From contig SWDT01000046.1 in the NCBI GenBank assembly GCA_009193035.1, forward strand, positions 62,001-126,000: a stretch of DNA of 64,000 nucleotides, written 5' to 3'. Shown here in pieces: positions 22,801 through 34,636 of this stretch. The translations under genes and the position numbers were made by a program. The DNA is from Halicephalobus mephisto. Taxonomy: Eukaryota; Nematoda; Chromadorea; Rhabditida; Panagrolaimidae. Position 1 is the first letter of the stretch. The number at the start of each line of letters is the position of its first letter. The notes beneath the pieces were generated by a model. It did no database searches. It was not told the origin of the DNA and saw nothing but the letters and a program-made list of their open reading frames with translations.

Positions 22801-25800
22801 TTAGAAGACTTTTCCGTGTTGACTGTGGCTACTCAAAGCGAAGGATCCGGTAGTTGAGCTTTTCTTGGAGTGAGCATCGAGGACTTTTTGATAACGAAGC
22901 TTACACGCTGCTTCGATCGTTTTCGCCATTGTTCCAGCAGTTGGTTCCACGTGGAAAACGTAACACATGAAGTTTTCATGGGAGGTATGCATGATAAAAG
23001 CACAATGTCTGGAATTTGAGTTGAGAAATTTCAAATTTAGGAAAACTTACTTGATATCTTGACCGATTCCAAGGAAAGAAAGATATCTAACACGACATTG
23101 GGCAATTTGACCTCCTCCGACTTCATTGATGGCGATCGTTGAAGGAGCGATGGAGACATCAGCGAGAATCCATCGTTCTGGCCGGACTTGACTGACTAGT
23201 CTGTCGACAGCTTCGTTCAAAATGTCGATACCGGTGGCCCGAGGCACTTGAGTGACCCCAAGGAAATGACAACGGATGACTTTCTTTGGTTCATCGATAG
23301 GAGTCGGAAGAGTGGATTCACGAAGAAGCCTGCGATCAGAATGCTGTTCGATTCCTTCAAAATCGTTTGGTCGACGTTGGAGCATTAGTCTTTTGCATAT
23401 ATCACGGAGAGTATTCGCAATCGTTCTCGCTGGAGTGTCACAACGGAAAACATGACACAAAAATCTACGAGAATTCTTATCTCGGGCGACATAGGCAAAA
23501 TCTCTGAAAATAAATAAAAAATATAAAAATTAAAAATGCAACTCCACAACCACAGAACTCCATATAACCAACCTGTCTCTGAACATGTTAGAAAATCAAT
23601 TTTGATTAGAATACTGTTATTACTATATTTACGAAACACTTACCTTCCGTTGTCACGACCGACACCCCAAACTCGGATTTGCTGGATTTTCTCAGCATGA
23701 ACAACTGCCATCGTATCCGGATCAATGAGAGTGAGTTCATTTTCATCAAGTTCCATGATCAATTCCCGGCCATCACCCCATTTAGCGACATTATCCATCA
23801 ATCCAGTCGAAAGCTCGACAATGGCACGATTCACAGCACGAGAACTGTTGTCAGCAGTCAGCTCTTCTTCCGGAATCTCCGTCCATCCCAATGATCGAAC
23901 AGCGAATCGAACAGACTAAAAATAACATTATTATAAAATTACAAAAATTATAAAATTATAAAATTATAGAATTTAAAAAATTAAAAAAAGATCTTTGATC
24001 TTTAAAATTCTAAAGTAGGTTAAAAATAAAAACAGAGAACAAGTGATAAACAAGCAATTTGGTTCCTGCAACGAATTGTCTGCATAGCCATTTTTTCCAC
24101 TTTTATAAAATTTGCTTTTTGCGCGGGAATTTAAAAATTCCAAAAAGTTATATATTGTTTTTAACGTTTGTGTTTTTAAAAAAAGTTAATTTCCATATTC
24201 TTACCTTGATTTGATCGTCGTTGATGATTTCCTGATCGCTTTCGTCCTGATTTTCGATCCGCCTTTTAGTGGTGGTCTGTTTGAAAGCGTGTTCTTCGAT
24301 GACGGGCTGAGGAGGGGGGAGTTGCTGGATGATGGGGGGTTCTGGTTCTGTTTGGACCTGAACATATTGATTCTCAAATACACGTTGAGGTGCCGGAGGC
24401 GATGGTGGAGGTGGTGGGGTTCGCTGAAGGGGAAAAAAAATAGTTTCAACAGCGAGTAGAGTTAATATCAATACAGTATTTAAGAAGAAAAAAACAAAAC
24501 AAACTTACTGGTTTTTCTCTTTGAATAGTTCCACTATCAACATGCCAATAATAGGAAAATCCAGAAGGATCTTCGTGTTTTTCCCATCCGGCGGGCAATT
24601 TTTGAACTTCTTCGGCTTTTTTGGGTTTTGAATATTGACTTTCGAAGTTTATTCCACTGTCATGACTATCTGGAGACAAAATGGCAGTTTCTTGAGGTTG
24701 GATTTCTTCTTCATCGATGATGTAATCCGTCGGCGGAAGTCGTCGAGGAGGCTCTTCTTCTCTTCGTCGCAATTCGTCCAGTTGCCAGTAGAAAGAATAA
24801 GGATCCCGATGTTCGGAAATGATGGTTTGATTTCCGATTTGTCTTACTCTCACATTATCACCATGAGAAATTACAGTACTATTTCCGGATCTAGCAGCAG
24901 CATCGATAGCAGCTCTGGATTGCTGAAAATCCTGAGCACTGTAATCCACCGACATATCTCGTTGTCTTTCGTGACTTCCGAAACTTTGATAGTATTGTTG
25001 ACGACGATTTTCTTCTTCTCTATTTTCTTGCTAAAAATTATTTTTTTTAATAATATATAAAATTTAGTAAAAATAAAAATTGAAAAAAAATAAAAAAAAA
25101 CGCATTTTTAGAAGCCAAAGGAACCGATTAGCTTTGGCAGTGTGTTCAGGAGACGAATAAGCCTAGAGATGGCCAAAACAAAAGAAAGCAAAACGGACAG
25201 CAAGCTTTCCCAGGACAAACCCCGTCCCCTGCCTGCGGCAAAATGAGTTTTTGTATGGCCCTCAAAGAAAGTCACTTTGTTGGAATTTTCAACTTTTAGT
25301 TTCCGAAATTTACACTATTGTAAACATAAATAAATTTTCGAAAAAAATTGTTTTACTATGAATTTTTAGAAATTATTTAAATTACTGTAAAAATGTAAAT
25401 AAATTTTTAAAATAATTTCTATATTAATTTTAAAAATTTCTTATTTAAATTATTGTGAAAATTTAAATTTTTTAAAATTGTCTCGTCACGAATTTCTTGT
25501 TAAAATTACTGTAAAAATATTTTTTTAAATTACTTCAGAAAATTTCGGAATTTTTGGTTTCAAATATTGATTTTAGTTTTATTAAATTTTGGAAGGTTCT
25601 AGAAAATTCTACAGTACTTTAATCATGTTTTTTTAAATAAAAATAAACTTTTAAATTATTTCAAAATTTATTATTTAAATTATTTTTTAAATTTAAAATA
25701 ATTTTTTTGAAGTTATTTCGACACAAATTTCCGAAATTTCGAAAAATTAAAATTTTTAGTTTTAGATATTGATTAAAAATTAAAACAATTTTTTTTAAAT

Positions 25801-26653
25801 CTTCCGAAACAAATTCCGAAATTTATTATTTATATTATTTTAAAATTTAAAATAATTTTTTTTTGAAATTTTTAGTTTTAGACACATTGAAAATTAAAAA
25901 CAATTTTTTTTAAATGTTTTGAATTTCCAAAAATTTACTAATAAAATAAAATAACTTATAATTTTGATTTTCGATAACAGTTATTTCGTAATTAGTATTT
26001 TTGGAACATTTCTAGACAGATTTAAATATTTCTAATTTACAGTAATGTACAAAAATCACCAACTTTTGAAACCGAATAACCACATACTACAGTACCCGTA
26101 GACATTGAGGAAATCGTATCTGACTCTACAGTACCCCATTAAAGACGAATTATTTTCCAAAATTAACAACAACAAGATTCGCTAAAAGTACGTGGAAAAA
26201 TTGACTATTTTTAAAATTCATTTTTTCCGAAAAAATTGTTTTCTCTCGTCGCGAAATAAATCTGAAAACAAAAGACATTTCATCGAGGACTCGATCAATG
26301 ACATTCAAAGTGTGGATCGCAATATCGAGATTTGAAAAATAGACGAAATTTAAGAAGATAGAAAAAAATAATAAACACGAAACCTTGTAACTGCGATGAT
26401 TACGGTGTTCTTCTTGGTATTCACGATCGTGTTGTTCCACACGATCATCTGTCAAGAAGTTCATCGTGGCGGATTCTGAAGCTTCTGATTGTGGACGTGA
26501 ATGAACATAGTAATATTCTTCTTGTTCACGTTCTTCTCGATAACGATGAGATTCGTTCTGAGACTCGGTCTGGATCAGAAGTGAGGCGTTGTCTTGTCTT
26601 CTGTAGTGAGGTCTTTCCTCATCAGAGGGCTTCTTCCCCGTCGGATTCGACAT
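22801..26653 (-). CDS. feh-1: FE65-family adaptor (WW domain plus two PTB domains)
   Basis: Cytoplasmic and nuclear adaptor whose second PTB domain binds the NPxY tail of the amyloid-precursor-like protein (APL-1 in worms). Exons on the minus strand: 26384-26653, 24509-25030, 24205-24423, 23644-23915, 23051-23503 and 22801-23008, in phase, 647 residues. The N-terminus is charged and disordered. A WW domain lies at about 235-265 (LPAGWEKHEDPSGFSYYWH), interrupted by an intron just after its final proline. A PPPPPSPPAP stretch and an acidic linker follow. PTB1 is about 338-470 (RSLGWTEIPEEELTADNSSRAVN) and PTB2 about 504-630 (CHFLGVTQVPRATGIDILNEA, then CYVFHVEPTA). Domain order and the sequence inside both PTBs match FE65 rather than other PTB proteins. 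An acceptor-like TATTCAG about 30 bp before the ATG could be a trans-splice site. Confidence 0.95.
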
Positions 26654-28829
26654 TAGTTACAAGAATAGTAGTTGAACTCTGAATATTCTACCGAACTGTA
26701 CACGAGTATGAACACAAGTGGATGGAAAATAACTGGTTCTACGCCAGGAAGTCTTCTTGACTTTCGAGATACTCCTTCCCTTAGGCGGTTTAGCTTGACG
26801 CTAGTGCGAATAATGTTAGCTCAGGATCGTCTCGCGAAATCGACATCAACAAAGTGAGAGCTCTGTTATCGAGGGTTGGAGTTAATCGTCATTTCGTCTT
26901 TTGCGCAGAGTTGTCACATAACGAAAACTATGGAATGTGTGTTCATCGACGCGCACGAATCTATTCATCGACAAATATACCAACTAACAAACCAGAAAGA
27001 CCAACCCTGCAAGAGGTGAGTCCGACCACATTCAACAATGACTGGTATGAATTATTAGGATAGTGCTCACCTCACCGTGACCGGTTATCTGACGGTGTCT
27101 ACTTCAAATTCGTCTATAAACATGATTTCCTTTGTTTCATTCGGGAGAAAGGATAAATTCAAAGCTTCTCGATTTCTACAAGTGTCGGCGGATTTCGTTT
27201 GAAGATATCGTGATTAAGCTTATAAAGACTGGTCAATCTCTCCATGCACTTAAGTCCCGAGCATTTGGAGCAAATTTTCCCGTTTAGCGAAAACTGCATA
27301 AAGAAGAAAAAAGTACTAATCCCAAGACAAAAATTTTTGCAAACTTTTCGAAAAACGAAATATATAGAAGATTCTGAGACTTTTAGAAACTATATGGAAA
27401 TTTTTAAAGACCTTCAGAGTTGTGAAATTTTTAGAGTATTTTAAAAGTATACAGAAGCATATAGAATAAGCTAACTGAAGATTCTGGAACGTTTAAACAT
27501 TATATAGGAAACTTGAGAGACCTCCAGAATCATATAAAAATTCTTAAAGTATTTTAGAATCCTTTCAAAGCATATAGAATAAGCTAACTGAAGATTCTGG
27601 AATGTTTAAACATTATATAGGAAATTTGAGAGACCTCCAGAATCATAAAAAAATTCTTAAAGTATTTTAGAATCCTTTCGAAGCATATAGAATAAGCTAA
27701 CCGAAGATTCTGGAACGTTTAAAAATTGTATAAAAATTCTCAGAGATCTCCAGAATCATAAAAACTTTTAAAGTATTTTAGAACTCCTCAGAACTTGATA
27801 GAGATATACAGTATCTGATTGAAAATTCTGAACCTTTTCAGAGCTTCTGAGTAACTTCATTCAAGTCCCTGAAGTCTTCCAGAATCTTAAAAGTTCCTCA
27901 AAAACTTCAGAATCTAGTAGAAACATTCAAATCCGACACTTAAAATTCTAAAAAGCTTTAAATTTCAGAAATCTGCATTAATGCAAGTTTCTAAAAAATT
28001 CCATTTTCATTTTTTACAACAAAATAAAAAAATTACCCTAAAACGAAAACTTAAAAAATCCCTAACTTGGCATTAATTAACCCCATATATTTCAAAAAAA
28101 TACTTCTATAATGATGTTAATATCAGAAATCTCAAAAAATGAAAATATTTCACTTTTTCGAACAACTTTAAAAATAAAATTAAAAAATTAAACACTATTT
28201 CAATCAACTTTAGACATATATGAAGCAATAATATCGAAAAAGTAATCCGAAATGCTTACAAAAATGACTAATCCACGGCTAATCAGCAATCGGGAAATGT
28301 TAACAGGACTTAGCTATATAGCTATGTAGGAAGGGATTTCCTTTTTGTTTTCATCTTAGAGCAAATACCGCGCACTTGCACAAGACAGGACCTACGTGAG
28401 AACGGGAATACCTGAAGGAGTTCCGGAAGATGCGAAGGCTAGCGGGGATGCGTCAAGAACTTGGTTACAGCGGCTTGTATCGAAATATCGAAAGTGCCGC
28501 GAACAATTCAAAAGGACAAACAAAAGCGCTCCGATTTGCGACAAAAGTGTACTTAAATTTTATATATAATGTTACAAATGGCAGGGATCAACAATACAGA
28601 AAATTGGATAAATCGATAAAAATCGGCAGTAAAAAAGAAGATCGAGAAATTTGGCCGAAACTGAATATCTGATATAGGACAGTTGAGTGCTCCTGAAGCG
28701 AAAATCCACCCTCGTGCTTGGCGCTTGTTTTTGTTTTCATATATTCCACTATTGTTATCAATAAATTTTTCCGATTTTATTTTCCTTATTTTTATTCTAT
28801 TTTCCAGTAATTGTACATGTTTTGTTAAG
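26654..28829. other. Divergent intergenic region: feh-1 promoter side and upstream of the 930-residue gene
   Basis: From 26660 to about 27250 the composition is balanced with several short open frames on the + strand (up to 69 codons) but no recognisable protein. This is where feh-1 promoter or 5' untranslated exons would lie. 27375-27790 is a tandem repeat. From 28290 to 28680 another balanced stretch contains an 80-codon open frame starting MRRLAGMRQELGYSG (28430-28672), unassigned. Confidence 0.5.
27375..27790. repeat. ~113-bp tandem repeat
   Basis: Units beginning AGCATATAGAATAAGCTAAC start at about 27456, 27569 and 27682, with a partial diverged unit before them. Each carries GAAGATTCTGGAACGTTTAA and GAGACCTCCAGAATCAT. 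Confidence 0.85.
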
Positions 28830-31800
28830 ATGGAAGATGGAAATGATATGGAAATTCTGGATGACATTACAAATGGCTCTGACGATGCTGAGTACGAAAT
28901 CGTGGATGTAGATGATCTTGAAGACTCCAATTCTTCGGTATCTTCGAGCAGTTATGACTCCAAAAGCATATCTCTGGTGGATATTGTGGATGGGGAAATT
29001 ATTACCACCACCCCTTCTACCCACAGGTCTGACTGCCCTCCGGCGTATGTCGGCGAGGTTTTGAAGACCGTTTTCAAACTGAATACTCAACTGAGTACGT
29101 ACGTGTCTAGCCACATAACGTTCTCATCGAGGACTGCTGAATTGTTGGTGGAATTTGATCATCTCGTCAGTGAGCTGATGAAGAGACGTGATGCTACTTC
29201 TGATTTGAAGAACTACTGCGTAGGGAAGTACCTCCAAGTCCTCGGGGATATTACGGCTGCCAGACTAGGGGTTCGTGGTCTTCCTGCCAACGAGCGACAG
29301 AACTACCAACGTTGTTCCATTGTCTGTTACTTGGCTTCATTGAAGTATCTGCAGGAGTCCGATTACGGTGACGACAAGGTTCGTGCCTGTACGTTGCTGT
29401 CCATTTGCGAGATGAAAGTGACCATTGATTACGTCCAAGACGTCTATGGTTCACTTCCTTTGATGAAAGAAACACAAGAAATCCTGTCGTTGGTGAGTAT
29501 TTTTTTGTATTTTTATTATTTTTTCCTTTTTCAGATTACCAAGTCGATCGATGGTGGAGTTGCTCCTTACGAAAAACAAATGAAATTTTTGAGTGAATTC
29601 AATTTTAATGAATACATTGGTTATTCTCCCGGACCTCTTGACTTTGAGATGGAATTTGAGGAACATTTGCCCGTAATTCTGCAGTTGGTCGATGAGAAAC
29701 TGTTCCTCAAACGACTGCTGTTCATAATCGGATATGGACGGATCACCAATTGTCTGTTTTTGGATTTTAGTTCTAAAATTACGAACTAATTTCAGACTCA
29801 TTCTTCGACAAGATGTTTCCTTTCTTGCGTGACCTGAAAGACGGTACTTTCGCGATGCATGAAATAGATGCTTATGTATGGTTTTGAATTCACTAAATCT
29901 TCTTAATTGGGGCATTTCAGCTCGCTTTGATCACATTTGCTATTCAGCAATGTCAGGTGATTAACTACCGATTTGGATATGAATTCACTTTCAAGAAGCA
30001 GACGAAAGGGAACTTTGTCCTCGACAGTCCACTGGATGATAAGCAGCTCTTTGAAAATCCATATATGCATTTCGTTCCGCCTATGAAACGACATCCGAAT
30101 CCGTCGTTCATCAGCGAATTATTTTGGAAAGCCCTTGTAATTCTCGGGCGAGAAGATTCCGAAGAAAAAAGAAACTCCCTGATATCTGAAGTATTTGGGA
30201 ACGAAGATGGCTTACGTGAACTCTGCTTACTAGTTCGTGATCATTCCAAAGTTGAGAATTCTGATCTCTTCTACATTGTGGAAAGATTTTATTTGCTTAA
30301 TTCTCTCAAACTAAATGAGCAACTACCTCAAGATGTCGTTGATGACAAACTTCAGCCATACAAGACGTTCTTTCACAACAATATGCGGCCTTTTGAAGGT
30401 CCTAATCCTTTCAAGATCGAACCAGGGTCCAATTTATCTCAGATATATCCAACTCATGATTTCTCTATTGTCTTTCCTGAGGTGGTGTTTCTTTTCGACA
30501 AGGAAAGGACGGTAAACGATCTGAAAGCTGTTGAAAAAGTTTTTCTCCCTACTTTGGATGAACCTGTTGAACAATTTGAGGAAATAAATGAAAGTATTCC
30601 AACAGATCAAGATCAATCAGAATCTGATGAGGAGGATTATGAAGACGAACCGTTAACAGACGGATCACAAGAGGATATTGAAAATGTTTCAGATGAAACT
30701 TCTGCGGAATCTGAATGTGATGATGAGGAACCAAATTCAGAATCGAGACCGAAAATTGACTATGTTATGGAAATGAGCAAAATGATGGAAGAGTCGTTGA
30801 AGATTGTTCAAGGAGAAAGATATGAGTCAACTGGTTTTTCTTGGCCTGAGATTATCCAGAGAGGTAGAGATGCAAGTCAAAAGTGCAACTATTCACTATC
30901 AAAGAACTACGGTAATGAGTTGAAAAAAGTGAAAGCTGAGTATGCTGAAATTCTCTCCCGTAAAGAACACTGTATCCCTCCTTCCCAGCCTACTCCACGA
31001 TCTACAGTCCGTGATTCGAAGAATGATGTTTTTGCTGGTGTTAAAGAAGTAAGGACGATTTCGTAATTATTTTGTTACTATTATGTTTCAGAATTGGGCC
31101 ACAACTGTAGCTGATTTGCAACAGAAATTAACGAACGTCGTGAAGAGAATTTCTAACGTTGTTAATCGTATGTTTTTGATTATTTTAGACTTAATTTCGA
31201 GATTTCTACTTTAGCGATGAATTCAACGCCAACTACAGCATTCTCGAGTTCTCAACAAACATCACCGATTATGAACTTCATAATGCGACTTATTTATCGT
31301 TTCACGGAATTCAATATTCCCAATGAACAGCAACTTGTTCTTGTTGCTAATATTCATAATAATTTGTGTTCTACGGATTCTGGTGAAACTACTCTTGAGA
31401 TATTGGATCATATTAAGCTTTTGGATCAGCTCGTGGTGCATATCCTTAATGAACTCGGATTGGTTAGTGCTAAAACTGTTGCTACTTGTTACTTGTTAAC
31501 AAACGCCAATATGACAGTGACGACTTTCTTATCGACGTTTGCAAAGCAACTCGTATTTGGGAGACTGAACACTTTGTCCTCTATCGCCAGTGTTCCACGT
31601 CAAATGAATTCCAGTAATGAAGCTTTCAAAGTTGCATTTCAACAATGGCGAGGAATTTCTGATGATACTCCTGAGGTTGGTTGTTTTTTAAAAGTAAAAG
31701 TGAAATATTTAATTTTAGCAAATTCGAGCTCAAGTTATTGCTCCTGCTTTAACTCCTCAGCAGATTGCTACTTATAAACCTACTCATACGGCTCATGAAA

Positions 31801-31886
31801 CTACTCCTGATGATATTTTATCTTCACCGCGGACTAGAAGTCATTCGGAACATAGTAGTGATTTGCCAGATATTCTTGATCTCTGA
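28830..31886 (+). CDS. Unrecognised acidic protein, ~930 residues
   Basis: Seven exons join in phase: 28830-29492, 29535-29751, 29796-29875, 29921-31048, 31092-31167, 31215-31675 and 31719-31886. The ATG at 28830 (MEDGNDMEIL) is 22 nt after a TATTTTCCAG, a likely trans- or cis-splice acceptor. All internal introns are about 40-50 nt. Layout: an acidic serine-rich N-terminus; a helical domain to about residue 300 (KYLQVLGDITAARLGVRGLP); a conserved-looking core (SFFDKMFPFLRDLKDGTF, YRFGYEFTFKKQTKG); a very acidic run near 490-545; and a second helical region containing MNFIMRLIYRFTEF, ending in a Ser/Pro tail and LPDILDL. No signal peptide or membrane span. The LGD segment faintly recalls the TPR region of SMG-5/7 proteins, but too weakly to assign. 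The function is unknown. Confidence 0.75.
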
Positions 31887-32021
31887 TTCGTGAGATTATG
31901 TCAGAATATTTAAGATATTTATTTTTGAATTTTACGCGGGTTTTACAGATTGGATATTTCTCAGCATATTGCTTTCGGGTATGAGTGATCATATTCCACC
32001 GCCAACGTTCATTGCTGAAAG

Positions 32022-33229
32022 TTATTGTTTTTTGGATAAATTGTAATTAATCTTACTTTTGCAACGTTGGGAACAATGAGGGAACTGGGTGAACATGAAA
32101 GTTCGGGCATATTCACAACCCCACCAGACGACATCAGTTCTTGATGAAGAACATTGATCGCTGAAAACGGACTCGAAACATTGACTAAGTCGTTGACCAG
32201 CGATACAGGATGCGTCAATTCCTCCGGCATCGATTTGAGTGTGATAATTGTCGTAACATTGTTCGAATTGAGCACGGTTTGAGCTCCAAGATTGTGACAT
32301 ACAGGGTTCATTTCGATAAAAAACTAAATTTTGATATATGAAGTTATATAATTGTTAAGAAATTACCATCGAAACCAGCACCACAAGTGAAGTGAGATTG
32401 ACTGAAGATCCCGATGAAGTCATAAGCGTTTTGGACGGTGTTGGATCCGCCTGTAGCGAAGGTTGGAACACTCATGCAGACCTTGTATTCGTTCCCGAGA
32501 CAGTCTCTAAGACTTCGGAATGCTTGACAAAGTTGAAGAAATCCATTCTGACTTCCCCGTTCGTAGACTCCTTCGATTTCTCTTCGGAATTCACGTGGAT
32601 TACGCCAAGGAGTAGATGTAGACAAGTTGAGGGACATTGCGAAACTGTTAAAGCAGGTTCCCAATTTGTCGCACGTAACATTTCCCTGACTTTGAACTTC
32701 AACCAAAGCAGCTGAAAATATATATTATCATTAGGATAGAAAAAAGAAATTCTAATAATCTTCACTAACACAAGACAAAAAACAATTTTTATAATTTACA
32801 ACATAACCGAGAACCTCACTCACGTCCTACAGTATCCCACGCTTCCTGATATTCAGGCTATCGCTTTTTTTTCTTGTTTACTTTCTATTTAAACAGTAAC
32901 TTTGACAGCTCGAATGAAGATCAAAGATAATGCCCATTTTCAGTCACTATTTACTTTTTATTAAAGCCGTTTTTTAGATAGTAACTGTCAAGATAGAAAG
33001 TGGAAGTATTCTAATAATCTTCACTAACACAATAAGACAAAGAACAATTTTTATAATTTCTAACATAACCGAGAACTCACGTCCTACAGTATCCCACGCT
33101 CCCTGATATTCAGGCTATCGCTTCAGTTCCTTTTTTCTCGTTTACTTTTCTATTTAACGAATAATTAAAAATTAAAATTAAAATCTTACCAGAAATTAAA
33201 ATCAATATTGTTAGAATCAATTGTCCCAT
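32022..33229 (-). CDS. Secreted DUF19 (T20D4.11-like) protein, paralogue A
   Basis: Nematode-specific secreted cysteine-rich family of unknown function. Exons: 33190-33229 (signal peptide MGQLILTILILIS), 32367-32711 and 32022-32323, in phase, 228 residues. Features seen: NVTCDKLGTCFNSF near the mature N-terminus, LCQAFRSLRDCLG, FTCGAGFDG, CYDNY, and WWGCEYARTFMFTQFPHC near the end. The spacing of cysteines and the CEYARTxxFxxPxC box are shared with the next gene, so the two are tandem duplicates. Intron 1 (32712-33189) contains a roughly 150-bp direct duplication. Confidence 0.85.
32750..33158. repeat. Direct duplication inside DUF19 gene intron 1
   Basis: Copies at about 32750-32896 and 33009-33158 share TTCTAATAATCTTCACTAAC, ATAACCGAGAACC, GTCCTACAGTATCCCACGCT and GATATTCAGGCTATCGCTT. 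Differences are few, so the duplication is recent. Confidence 0.85.
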
Positions 33230-33505
33230 TATATAGAATACCAAATTCGTGTAGAAAGTAACACGTTCGTGATGACAAAAATTCTTTCTACCACACCTCT
33301 TTCTTTCCCAGCGATTCTTCGACGATAAAGCAATTAACAGCAGGCGGTTCACTGATTGAAAATGCGTTAATGATCCTCTTATCAGTGTGCTTGTGTGAGC
33401 CGTAAAATTATCATTAATAGACCAATTAACGTTGAATAAAACTAATCAATTAAAGAATCGTTTATTCACTTTTGCAAGCATTTATTTTAAGAAAAAAACG
33501 GATAT

Positions 33506-34382
33506 TTAATGGTCATAATTGTTGATCATGCAGTTAGTACCAACTTCGTTACAATTGGGGTAAATGAACATCAGAGGTGTTCGGGCGTACTCGCAGCCGA
33601 AGTATGTCCCCATATCCCCGCAGGAGTTGAACGTGTTGACATAGCACGTCATCAGGGTCTTGACGTGTTCGCAAAGCAGCTTTCTGTCGCCATCTTGGAG
33701 TTGTTGGTTGAAAAGAGTACGGCATTGTTGAAGTTGTTCAGCAGAACTGTTGAAAATTCCAGGAATGCATTTTGACTGATCATTCGAGAAAACTAAAATT
33801 AAAAAATTATTTTTACGAAAATTATATAAAATATTACTTGCAAAACCAGCTCCACAAGTGAAATCGAAACCTGTCATGACGGAAAAGTAGTTCATAGCTA
33901 TAGTTTTCGTGACGTTAGTGGCGCTTCCGTTGTCACTTTTGACGAGTTCAATAGGCGTAACGCATTTCGTGTAATCAGATCCCAACGAATCCTTAAAGCT
34001 CTGAGCTGCTACACAGACGGATCTCATGCCATACGGAGGATCGGACATGTATTTGACTTGAATTGCATTTCTTAATGAATCCGCCGTGAACCAATTAGCT
34101 CCTATATAAATCAGATTAAATTTTTTATATAAATTAAATTAAAATTTTTATATAAATTAAATTAAAATTTTTATATAAATTAAATTAAAATTTTTATATA
34201 AATTAAATTACCTGAGATTCCAAGAGCTTGATTGAATGCATTTTGAGCGTCCGTCAACTTTTGGTAACAATAAGAACCAGATTCAACCACCGATACTGAA
34301 AATGATTTATTTTAAATTTTAAATTTCATATATGAAATTTACCACAAGAAACCAGAAGACAAAAAACTATGAATTTTCGCAT
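33506..34382 (-). CDS. Secreted DUF19 (T20D4.11-like) protein, paralogue B
   Basis: Upstream tandem partner of the previous gene. Exons: 34343-34382, 34212-34295, 33838-34098 and 33506-33792, in phase, 223 residues. Signal peptide MRKFIVFCLLVSC. The first exon is exactly 40 nt with the same phase as in paralogue A. Shared motifs: SGSYCYQKL, VCVAAQSFKDSLGSDYTKC, FDFTCGAGFAS, GCEYARTPLMFIYPNC; N-glycosylation sites NGS, NVT and NSS. An extra intron (34099-34211) is filled by a 23-bp tandem repeat. The exon 3 acceptor reads ATATAGGAG, which is weak. Confidence 0.85.
34128..34210. repeat. 23-bp tandem repeat filling a DUF19 intron
   Basis: Nearly four copies of TATAAATTAAATTAAAATTTTTA take up most of the 113-nt intron between exons 2 and 3 of paralogue B. 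Confidence 0.85.
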
Positions 34383-34636
34383 GTTTCTGGTCTCCGAAAT
34401 CCTGAAAAACGAAAATTTAGTTCTAAAAAATCAAAAATTTCTCTTGGGCGAGGCTGCAAAGGAGAAAACGCCAGTTATTATCGTTTCTCTTTAAAATATT
34501 GATAAGAATAATTGGCTAATGAGATCATTTACAGCATAAACTCATAAAATAATCTTCAAATAAGTTTTTTTTCCACAATGTTTCATTTTATTCTACATTC
34601 AAATTCACAAAATTCCGACAAATTTAAAATTACAAA

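Noticed and set aside
25110..25265. Balanced-composition stretch in feh-1 intron 1 resembling an exon or small RNA
   Set aside because: No open frame fits the flanking exons in phase and no tRNA-like arms or RNA box motifs were found.
31217..31777. Separate gene starting at an internal ATG
   Set aside because: The preceding exon ends C|GT and the next begins CG-ATG in matching phase, so the frame runs on from the 28830 gene; a single gene is simpler.
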